In this document: positions 1 to 11,600 of the stretch, piece by piece
Position numbering within the stretch: position 1 is the stretch's first letter
How the letters are laid out: every line of letters starts with the position of its first letter
DNA from: Leuctra nigra
Lineage: Eukaryota > Arthropoda > Insecta > Plecoptera > Leuctridae
Direction of reading: 5' to 3'
Length of the DNA stretch: 64,000 nt
Assembly: GCA_934045905.1 (NCBI GenBank)
Contig: OW203773.1
Coordinates: forward strand, 13,379,246 to 13,443,245
Translations under genes and position numbers: made by a program
Notes under the pieces: generated by a model
The model's database searches: none
Told to the model about the DNA's origin: nothing
Seen by the model: the letters and a program-made list of their open reading frames with translations, nothing else

Positions 1-2088
1 AAACAATTTTGTAAACATAGTAGAAAAACTCTGAACTGGACATCACCTGTCAATCTTTACAAGTGCCGTTATTATCTCCCGGAAATCACAACCCGCGGCA
101 AGGCGGTCAAGTCAGTCGGGAACAAACTAATCTTGACATTATTTCTCACGATTCATTTGTGCAAATATTGACGGATTATTTTGGTTTAAAATTAAATGTG
201 AATCAATTTCGGTTTTAAAAGATGACGAAGAAAAAATTATAATAATATGAAAGAATCAAAATAGTTATTTTGTTATTGTACTTGGTGGTCAAGAAACTGA
301 GCCCTGTCATTAAAGGGACAATAGGACCGACCGTCTTCCGCCCTCGACGGATGTTTCACCCGGCTATTACCGCGAGGGGGAGGGGGGACTTTCGCAGAAG
401 AAAATGATGGAAATGTAGTGAATATCTCACTTCGGAAAGTGTTTGGAAGTAACCTGAGAAATAATATTTTCATATAAACGTCATTAGTTGCAAAACTCAC
501 GGAAGATAAAAATTAAATTAATTGTATGAGTGAAATAATAAACGGATAACAGAGGTATTAAAATCGAAGACAATAACAGGTTGTTATTGAGTAGGTACCT
601 ACCTATATTAAGTACGTAAATATCAATTGAGAATGTAGTTTTGAAAATAAATCAGTACCATTTTATGTTTGAAAGAAGATTGTGATCTCGTGTGCGTTCG
701 AACTCGGGTCACAAGCTAATCTCGCATCAATTTATATTAAATCATAATTCCTTGTATCATAGTTGAAGAAGAATAAATATCAAATAATAATAGCGACAAT
801 CCATTTCTATGGGCGACAATAATCTTTCATAGTTTTTTTTTTTTGGAGCATCGGGATCTAAGTTTAGTCGGAAATATTTCCAAATGTCCCAAGCGTATGA
901 ATAGTTTATCATCAGGGTGGAAAGGCGAGGAACATGAGAACAATAGCGGGTGACGGATGTTGCAGCCGCGAGTATCAGGTAGCTGGCCGACCGCCCCTGG
1001 CCTTGTTGAAAACCTGCTGGCTGGCGAGCGGGGGTCGATTTGAAATTGGCGGTCAGGGTAATTTGGAGGGGGAAAAGTTTGTCAGTGAAAATGTCGACAC
1101 TGCTGCCTAGCGTGGGCGAAGCTCAAGCTTGAAGTTCACCTTCGCCCCGTTCAGAGGGCACTGTCGGCGTGCGACAGACAGGTTGCCCATTGGGCTGGGA
1201 GTCTAAGGCACAGTTATTTAGTCTAAGCCTATACCAAAGTGAAATGTTGACCAATGTCGATTTTGTAGGTAGAAATATGCAGAAAATGTTTATTTTATTT
1301 CATGAATACTAACTTAATTTTATCTATTATTTTATTTCATTTTATCTTCATTTTCTGTAGTTAGAGTACTTGTTAAATTGTACTTGATTTCCCTAGAAGT
1401 GTTTCTTCATATAGGTATTTTCTTTGCTTTCATAGCAGAGAAGTGTGCAAATATTCAAAGTATTAACAAAAATGCAAATTTTTTATGATTTGTTTTAAAT
1501 GAAGGTATTATTTAAATTGCAACTTGGAAATGACTGTAAGAGACCTAGGGAAGATAAGGGGAAGCAAATGGTTCTTCAAAGTGTATTGTTGGATATGTCA
1601 TATAATTTATGTGGAAACAAAACTTGCAGATAATATTATAGCTTATGACTTGATGTAGGTACATTGTACATCTTCAAAACGTTAAATTCGATAGGTAAAT
1701 AAATATTGGTAATTATAATAATTAATAATAAACAACGTTTTGAGAGTGTAACAGGGGCAGTAACGTTCTCCAATGTGGCATTATTTAATTTATTGAGCTT
1801 TAATTATGTGCAATTATTACATTTTATTAAATTTTGGAGTGTGAAGACCAAACGATGCAAAAAGAAATCACTTGGAAGAACCACGGCATCCCCTTCATTT
1901 ATGATCACTTAATACACATTTGGCACCCCCAAAACACTTTTAAAACAATTATTTCAAGAGCCAATAGCACAATTCCTGAATTAGAAAAAAAAATAAAAAA
2001 AAATTTACCGCCTGACGGTAAATTTACCGGTAAATTTACCGAGAAAAAAATTTACGGTAAAATCCACATCACTATAAGTAAGCATGCA
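1..2088. other. Non-coding AT-rich stretch, probably RPN1 intron
   Basis: I find no convincing exon or complete repeat here. The RPN1 exon that should precede 2540 is not recognisable, so this is probably intron with earlier exons left of the window. A more GC-rich patch lies at about 940-1210. Around 2008-2056 there is a short-period repeat built on TTTACCGG-like words, similar in wording to the hAT termini near 4300 and 5480. Confidence 0.5.
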
Positions 2089-2491
2089 TTAAGAGGCAAA
2101 CGGAAGCGAACGGGAATCGCAGGGTTAGTCAAAGCGTTTTTTTGAAATTTTGTCTTCCCACTTAATAATTTTAAAAAATCAGATAGTAACGACCCATAAC
2201 AGTCTAATAGACTTAATAATGCCGCACACTGAAGTACTTTATGACCTCTGATGCGACCTCAAAGTGTTAAATACGATATTTTTAGTAAAATATCGTAAAA
2301 ATATCGTATTTAACACTTTGAGGTCGCACCAGAGCTCATAATGAACTCCAGTGTGCGGCATCATTTAGTCTATTAGGCTGTTATGGGTCGTTACTATCTG
2401 ATTTTTTAAAATTATTAAGTGGGAAGACAAAATTTCAAAAAAACGCTTTGACGAACTGTGCGATTCCCGTTCGCTTCCGTTTGCCTCTTAA
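2089..2491. mobile_element. Palindromic TTAA-flanked MITE-like element
   Basis: The stretch is a near-complete palindrome of about 400 bp. The left arm begins TTAAGAGGCAAACGGAAG and the right arm ends in its reverse complement, with the fold point near 2290. TTAA at both ends fits the piggyBac target rule, so a non-autonomous piggyBac-like MITE is the likeliest class; that is inference from the flanks. It ends 48 bp before an RPN1 exon. Confidence 0.7.
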
Positions 2492-2539
2492 GAGCTCGAC
2501 ATATGTCATGATCTGATGCGATCTCGTGTGATGTTGCAG

Positions 2540-2659
2540 CTCCAGTACAACTTCCCCCGAGTGCTGATGCTGCAAGAGCCGCTTCTCGTCGTCGTCGCCT
2601 TCTTCCTGCTCTTCGTCCTCGTCATCATCTACGTCCGGCTGGACTTCTCCATCACCAAG
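2540..2659 (+). CDS. RPN1: RPN1 exon with transmembrane helix
   Basis: The exon has 40 codons in phase 0, acceptor TTGCAG and donor AAG/GTAAGC. It encodes the end of the lumenal part, the LMLQEPLL motif, the single membrane helix and the RLDFSITK stop-transfer segment. Confidence 0.93.
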
Positions 2660-5600
2660 GTAAGCCGGAGGTTTTGTGTTCGTCTTGACACCACGCTCGG
2701 AACAAACTCTCGTGAGGTTTGTGGGAGATATTGATGCAATATATTTTATTTGATGTTCAACATCACACTGCCTTAAGGTGGCTCATCCAATCGGGCATGG
2801 TCTCAGATCTTTATAATGTTTTGTCTACTTATTAATAATCATGACATACACAATCCCTGAAAAAATTCAACACTTCTCGTGTCTAGTTTTTGAGATAAAT
2901 TGAGTTTTCTTCCCCATGTTATCTTATGGCAGACAAGTAAAATTGTGTCACATTTAGGCTAATACCGTATTAACTCGTGTATAAGACGCACTCGTGTATA
3001 AGACGCACCCTTGTTTTGAGAAGTCTATTTTAAGAAAACACTTAGCATGCGTGTATAAGACGCAGTAAATGATGAAAAAACAGTGTGTGTTTGTAAACAT
3101 GATATCCATCTAAATGTTGGTTTTCCAGCTAACTGAGCTATTTGAATGAAAATCACTGCCAACTTGTAAACAAACAGCAATTTCCTGCTTCTGAGAAAGG
3201 GGGGGGGGGGAGACTCTTCTTCCCAGCAGCTGTTGTTTGCTCTAACAGGCGCGCACCTGCCTTTCCTCTGCATTCCAAAACAAACCCAACCCCCCTCCTC
3301 CCCTTCCATTAAGATCGCCATTCAACAGTGTTTTGTCTATTTTATGCCTGTCAGAGCAATGTTTTTCAGATGGCAACATATATTTTGTCTCCTGATCTAA
3401 ATGTAAGGGAAAACATTTTATTGCACAAATGTAATATGTTAATAATGTTGTGTCTACACAGTGTGAGTAGTCCAGACAGAGTGAGAGGGAAAGGCAGAGA
3501 TAGACAACATGTGGCAGTCTACCACAGCTCTGTTTACAAACATCCACCTTGGATTTACTGGGAAAAAAGCTTGGTATGCGTGTATAAGACGCAGGGCTGT
3601 TTTCAGAATCAAAATATCAAAATATTGACATATAATTGCGTCTTATACACGAGTTAATACGGTAATGAAGATCTAATTTTTATGTAGTCCCAACTTTGAT
3701 GAAAAAACTTTTATTCTGGTAGATATATGGATATCCTATTAGGGAAAAAATTGAAAACAATACCAACGTGTGCTATTTTAGAAGTTATAAGCCAAAAACG
3801 CAATGATTTTCCTATACCTCCTGTGTTAAAGTTTTCTTCATTCTCGGAAGGCAATAATTTTAAACCTCGCTGTAAGACAGGAGTTGCAAGTTAAATGACA
3901 TTTTATGATTTGTTTATACTTAAATAGAGTTCAAATGTTGGAAAAAGTAATTCATGATGGTAATTTCAAAAAATAAATATTTTGGAATGTTCGATCGGTT
4001 GAGCCACGTTAACTAGGCTAATGACAATTGATGAATGATTATGGTGATGATGAAGACTATGGTCCGTTTCATACCTAGAGACACTTATTGTCTACCTTCA
4101 TTGTTCTCACTTACAAGGGACCTGACCCTATCGTAAAAACCTAAAAGTGTCAAAACATACCTCAGCTATGGAATGCTCTCTGTATCAGCTCTGCCGCAGA
4201 GCCAATAGACACCCAAATGTGTCTACATTTTGACCCACTCAAGGTCCATTTTTTGGAACGAATTTTTGCAACCCTTAGAGCTACAAGGTTGTAAATAGTG
4301 ATGTAAATCCGTAAATTACGGGCCGTAAATTACCCGGTAAATTACCAATTTGTCGTAATTTACCATTTTCTTAAATTACGTAATGTAAGGCGTAATTTAC
4401 AATTGTAAATTACGCGTAATTTGCTATAAAATACCGTAAATTACACAAACTCAGGCGCGTAGAAAGAATAACCCTCAACTTTTCACTCCCAAATAACACC
4501 CCCAGATCACAGACTAGAAAGCTATAACCCTTGAGTATGGTCCATACTCAAGGCTATAACTAGTCAGTGCCCAGATATATACAAATATGTTGATACCTAA
4601 GAGATCCAAAAATGCACAGATTTGCTCCATTATGAGGTAGAATTCTCAAAATTTGCCTAAGTTTTGCAAAACTAATTGAACTAATATTATCTATTGAGAC
4701 ATTATCTCATTTGTCCAACATGATCATCCTCATGAATAAAATTTAATATTATGTACACGTTAAAGTATGATACCAAATTTCAAATTCGATTCTTTTGTAT
4801 AACTCAAAAAATTCCCTGCGGGTCTAATGGGAATTCTATAAAAACAAATAGTTACAGATTATATTACATTTGTCGAAAGTTTCTACAGAATACTTATATT
4901 GCATCACATAGTATTGTACATTTCTTTGAAAAGAATGCCAAAGTAGCTTTGATTCTTTTGTATCAAAAACTCAAAAAATTCCCTGCGGGGCCATTGGGGG
5001 TTCTATAATAACAAATAGTTATTACATTACATTTGTTTAAAGTTTCCATAGAAAATTGCATATGACACATTGTAAATTTCTTTGAAATTATGGCAAAATA
5101 GCTTCACATTTGATTCTTTTGTATCAAAAATTCATAAAAGGCACTGCGGGGCAAACTTAGGGGCACCTCCCAAGACCTCCTTGTATTAGCAAACTTCAAA
5201 TTATCGGGATTCATTGATCCCGATAATTTTGACCCCCCCCCCCCCACACTAAGTTCCTACGCGCCTGTATCTGTTAATGCTATCTTATAGCATTAGCATA
5301 TAAATATAGCATTTAAATGTACTAATTCAGTAATTCTTGTCACTGATTTTAATTAGCATTTTTCCATGGAAGAATTACTGCTCTAATATCAGGTGCATTT
5401 TTTAATTTTTAAATTACCGCACATTGGTAATTTACCCGGTAATTTACAGCGTAATTTACCAAATTATAAATTACCGGTAATTTTCCAACACTAGTTGTAA
5501 ACGACATCGAACAAGGGATGGACAATAAATGGTTGAGGATACAATGAGAGCAAATGACTTAACGATAGATAAACGAGAACAATGAGTGTCTCTGCCTTAG

Positions 5601-8600
5601 GAATAAAGTATTGGTAAGGAAGGATGGATGGTGGGAAGGAGGCGGTCATGGCCTATTAGTAGAGCCCCGTGAAAATGGGTTTATTATTTTACCAATTTCG
5701 TTTTTAAAAACCCAAATTTAATTTTTTAGCGGTTTTATATAATTTAGTGGCAAATTAATAAATTAATATTTCTGTCAAAAATTATATAGTACGTAACCAA
5801 TCCCTAGATTCAAAGCTAAACATTAACCACTAAACATTACAGGCAATCTAAGTAGGTAACAAATAAGAACACAAACCAGAGTTTAGAGTAAATAAAAGTG
5901 TATTTATTGAAGTAGGAACTCTGAATGGCGTTCACATGTGACGTGTTTCATCAGTGTGTCCTTGCGCTCGAATTCTAGTCTGCAGTTGCAAAACCGGCAC
6001 ATCAAAAGTTTTCCGTCACTCACGTAAAAATTCGTCACTCCTGAACTCTGAAGCCCTAGACGCGGCTGTAACTGTTGGTTTCGGCATTGTGTATAAAGTA
6101 AAAACACAAGTAAAATTGTTTTGTGCACAATAGCGATAATAATAATTTAACAATACAGTGGCACTACAACTAAAATGGCCGCCCGCCGCCGTATCCAGCC
6201 GATGCCTCGCGCGATGGGAACAGCTGATTCCTAGCGCCTGCGCAGTTACATGTATATGAGCAGGGAAATGGGTTTAACCTTGACCAATGTCACCTAACAA
6301 GCGCGCTTGCTTTCTCCGCGGAATGTGGATATTTCCATGAATTATGCGTGAAATAGGAAGTTTTAGGTTGAGTTTCAACATTTTTTGTAAACATTTCTGA
6401 AAACTGAACAACATTTGTGGGATTTCGCGATGTATTACAAAAATATAGTCGAAATCGGTGTTATTTCGCAATAATGGCATATTTTTTTTTTCGCGATTCA
6501 AATCTTGCAGGATTGGGTTTAGAATGTTGTAATTCGTGCTCATATTCCAAGAAAATACAAGATATAAAGATATCGCGTTATCGCGATGTGCGAAATATAC
6601 GGAGCTCTACCTATTAGTAGAGCCAGTTTTAAATGGTGATTTTATTTCTTAAAATTTGTTTTTTAAATCATCAATTTCGTTTTTTGTGTTTTTTCTGGCA
6701 GAGGGATTTCGCGATTTTGTGGTGATATTAAATTGGTTATAAAACACATTGTAATAGCCCCCAGAAACCATAATTTGATGAAAAACATGTATGCCACTTT
6801 GGAGGAGGGATTGGAATGGATTAGTCATGCACTATTAGCACTGAAATAGGCTTGTCTAGAATGGCGTCTTTAATGCCAATAAATATATATAGATTATAGG
6901 TGTGAAGGGGGTGACAAGAATGGATAGGATCCAAAGTAGGAAGATAAGAAAAGAGCTTGGGGTTGAAAGATTGGTGTTCAAGCTGGGAAGAGAGAGGCTT
7001 AGGTGGTTCGGCCACATGAAGAGGATGGGAACCGATAGAGTGCCAAGGCGGGTGTTTGAAGCGGCTACAGGGGGAACTCGGAGAGTGGGGCGACCAAGAG
7101 ACAGGTGGATTGGACTGATCAAGGAGGATGTGTTGGAGAGAGGAGGAAGGTGGAGTGAGTTGGAGGCTGAGAGACAGTGGGAGGACAGAACATGGTGGAA
7201 GGAATTTGTGGAACAATTAGAAGTGGAAGAAGAAGAAGAGGAGGAAGAAGAGGAGGAAACGCCAGGCGTGGCCAGCCGGTTTCCAGGAGTCCTGCGGCCC
7301 TAGTGTTGGTGGGAATACCCACCCCCTGACCCATTAAATTGGAACCAGGGATGGATTATTATTATTTATACTGTCCTGTCTGTACTGTCTTTTCCCCAAC
7401 CCACATTTTCTCTGAATAGATGATACATAATATTTAAAATTTCATGACGCAAAATGTATAGTTTGACAAGATATTTTCTTTCCCAATCCAACAATTTTCA
7501 GTGCAGTAATTGTTCCAAAATATCCTTCTGTGTAAGTAGACTATTGATGAATAGTTGCGACTGGTTGAGGGTGGAAGGGGGGTTGGGAAAACCGGTCGAC
7601 CTTGAACAGATGGGGGCGCAAAACAAAGCAGTCTGGAGGCATCATCAACTGGTTAGACTGGTCTGGTTTACTTTGATGCTGGGTAGCAAAGTGTCTGGCG
7701 AGGGGGAGGGGGTTGATTGAGTAGCACATGGAAAGAAACTGGTTTCGTTTGTTGTTGTGTGACCTGTTAGGGGGATAAAAGCAGTAATTTTAATAGAAAA
7801 CCTTTATTTCGTGGTCATTTCGCGGAAAATGTTGAATATCGCGATCAGGGTTGGATTTCGTTTTTATCGCGATGTAAAAATGGTAGATTTGGGATCTATA
7901 CACAATGAAATGAATTTTAGTAGAAGAAAATAGTGCAATCAGAACAATTCGCAAATTCGCGCATCACCATTTAAAACTGGCTCATTAGGCCTATTAACTT
8001 TCCCAATTGTCTCTTTACTGGGTGTCCCAATATTGGAAATCTCCACATAATTTTTCTTTAATTATGATTACTCTTTTAACAAGAGTAATTTATTTTTACC
8101 ATCACCCTTCCCCCCCCCCCCCCTCAAATGTGCTCCCACATCATTGGGACTCATTCACTGTGGTAGTCTGGAGAAAAAAATCAGTTCTTTCTAAATATTC
8201 TTTCCAAATTTTTTTGGAATATAGTACTAAACCACATGTTATACCTACCGCAGGATTTTTCCAGAAAAATACATCCTTGTAAGAAGGGCAATTTTCAAGA
8301 TCATTCGAGTGCTTGTATAATCTAGCAAGATGTCAGTCCGAAAGAAAGAATATACAAGTCGCCAAATCAGTTTATTCTTTTGTTTGGTCTGACGTCAGGA
8401 GGCCGTGAATCCGTATGGCAAAACGAATCGAGCAATCTTATCTTTAAAATTCCCCTCCAGGAAGGACGTAGTGTTGCCGAAACCATACGGTACGGTCTGA
8501 CACGTTGTATTTGCAGGACGAGGCGAGCGAGAGCAAGATGCGCGTGGCGGGATTCTGCGAGAAGATCCTGTCTCACCAGGACCACCGGGCCTTGACGTAC

Positions 8601-11600
8601 CAGCACCTGGACGATCAGCTCGCCAAGCTCAAGACCACCAAGGACGTCAACGCCTTCATGGTGAGTGTCTCCAGTGTCGAGTAGACATTAGGATTCCTTC
8701 GCAAAACCTCTTATATGAATGCACTTTTCTAAATTGTTCAGATGACACGTAAAACACTTCTCGAGCTAATAAACCGTAAATTAACATAAATTTTACTTAA
8801 ACCCAAGTGATTTAGGCTGCGTTTCACCAAGATTCTAAACCCTGGTTAGAGCCAGTAAACCGGGTTTGGTGAAATGCAGCCTTAGAGTAATATCTTTGGT
8901 CTGAACAATACACATTTTTGCAACAATATGAAATTATTTAATTACAATTTTTTATTGTTATATGTCAAAAATGGAAAAAATAAGTGCATAGATAAAAGGG
9001 TTGTAGGTATGTTCACCTTTCACCTCTTTTCACCACTTTTTTCACCAAAGTAAGCAGTTCAAAACTGCGATGATGTGAACTGATTATGTGGAGAACGAAC
9101 ATACCTAATAAATAAGCAAGTTGCTTAATCAAAGTTATTGGTTAAATTGGACTTAAAAACATTACAGCAAGTCGGACTAAATTGTGATTCAATTTATAAG
9201 TAAAGTTTAAAGCTTTGCGTTTGCGTTTGTTAGAAATCTACAACAAGAAAGTTAACTGCCTGGTAAAATGTTCTACAGCTTATTCCATTTCAAAAGGGGA
9301 ATGGAAGTTCCAAGAAGTTTGCAATTCTCCCACAGATGGCATTGTTTGCAGTACCACTACTATAAAAATGTTGCTTTGGTGATTATCACTCATGTGTTGG
9401 AACCACCACTGGATCTTTAAATCAGTCATAAAATAAGTAATTCATCACTAGTTGCCATAAAATCATATATTTAATAGCCTGGGTTAGCAAAATACATTTA
9501 AAACGTAATTTAAATCTGTTGTAATATTATATTAGTACTTTCTCAGCTAAGTTGGCAGACATGTTTTCTCTCTTGTCTTCTTGGCATTTGTTTCCTGCCG
9601 CCAACCAACCAACCAACCAGTAGCGTGGTAGAAATGATAGGAATGGGCAAAGCCAGTTGTTTGTGGTGATAAAAAAAGCCAAAATTCGTTTTCAACATTC
9701 TGAAAGTGGTGATTTGGTGGTGATAATTATGTTCATTTTCGCGATTGGTGGTGAAATGGAAAAAAATATGGTTTTTGTAAGAATAAGTGTGAAATATGAC
9801 ACGCGAGCGACCTCTCACTAGCGAGACTCGGCGCGTGCGCATGCGCACCCCTGTTCAAGGTCATGTAGATGCGTCATTAAAAGCTCAGCAGCCAATCAGC
9901 TGCCAACCCCATACACTCTTTGGCTGGCACTGATAGCTGACTTACGAAGAAAACTGTGATTCTTTCTATTTCGTGGTACTTTAGACACAGATCGAGGACA
10001 TTTTCGTACTCGGAATCGGGAAATGTTGCAAAACACGTAGGTTTGGGACAAAATCACGTGAAATCGCGAGAATTCGTCAATATCGCGTCAAAACACAATT
10101 TTCGCGAAAATTCGCGAGAAAAAGATACACATATTTGTAATCAGGAGTGTATGAAACGTAAAGATATGACAGAGAATTCATGTTTTTAAACATTTCGCGT
10201 TATCAAGGAAACCATAAACAACTGGCCCTGGGAATGGGCGTGGTTCCCATTCCCTTTATGGAACGGAATAAACTGTAAATAGGGCAAATGTAAACATACC
10301 TAGGACTTTTAATAATACAGATTGATACACTTGTTATAAGTTAATAAGTTATATTGTCTCCCTTTGAAACCCTATAGTCGATGCTAAAGTGTACCTACCT
10401 ACTTCCTTGAAAGTTTATAGAGTTTCTAGTTGGATCCCCGGCTGTGAAAAGAAATCCGCTTCAATATTATTGCTAGAGCCAAGATTATAATATGGTGATT
10501 GAAAATATCACGAAATTTTAAATAAAACAGGTTTTAGTGTGAAATGTGCATGGTTCATGGAATTTAAACCCCAAAACTGTCATTTTCAAATCGCGAAATA
10601 AAACGAAATACACTCATTCGCAAAATTTACCTAAATCGCAAAATTACCACAAAATCAGTGATTTTTCACCACAAAAAAATACTTTTATAAAATGTGCACT
10701 TGTTGCGTCTAAGAATTGTGAGAATCCATCCTTTGATTAGCTGGAAAACTAGGTTGCAACTTACCTGCTATATTTGACCCCCCCCCCCCACCACCAAAAC
10801 CACCCGAACATAACCAGTCAGTGACTGGTTTGAGACAATGCTTCTGGCTATTTGGTGGAAACGTGGCAACCTTGCACTTAAGCAAACTACCTACCCCTCT
10901 TTTACCCCACCTTTGCACGCCCATGAAGGGCCCACTACCCCACACACCCAGTTAGCTCAGTTGACTGTTGTATCATCTTCTATTGATGGCTCACACCAAT
11001 TCACTTGCTTGTTTCTTTTGATGCAACTTTATTTTATCATTTTAATTTGATTATTTACATTATTCATTAGTGTGAGCAAAACATGTTGGTAATAAAGATG
11101 AAATTCATTTTCGTCTTAAAGTTCAATTTTGTGTGTTTTAATGGCCCCACAAATCGCGAAATCCTCAATTCATAAAGCCACAAAAATCGAAATTTGTGTT
11201 TTTAAAAACGAAATTACTGCAAAAATAAAACCATAATCTTGGCTCTAATTATTGCGCACCATGCAGGTGTATCTGGGCACGGACTGATGTCTCTTTGTTT
11301 GCAGCTGTCCGTGAAGACCATCAACCAGGAGTACAAGACCGAGACCGCACGACTCACGGACCTCGCTGCCCGCCTCAAGTCCGAGGCCCCCGACATCGGC
11401 GAGAAGGTCTCCGAGCTGCAGAAAGTCGACAAGTACGACATTGAATCTTTATCAAGCAAACATTACCACTTACCGCGCTCTAGTTGATTTTTGCCTGGAC
11501 CCCTATTTATTTATATTATTATTATTATTATTTTTTTTATTATTTTTTTTATGGCGTTACAGGACTGGTAGTCCTACTGCCGCCTCAACAACTCTACTCC

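Noticed and set aside
3025..3657. Frames of ~100 codons inside the TA-flanked element
   Set aside because: No transposase signature (no DDE/D context or helix-turn-helix) and low-complexity runs.
6821..7216. Reverse-strand proline/serine-rich frames opposite the LINE copies (also 13389-13740)
   Set aside because: They are shadows of the LINE coding strand and repeat wherever the LINE does.
10940..10985. tRNA-like A box, AGTTAGCTCAGTTGACTG
   Set aside because: No B box at the right distance and no cloverleaf; it lies inside a hAT element.
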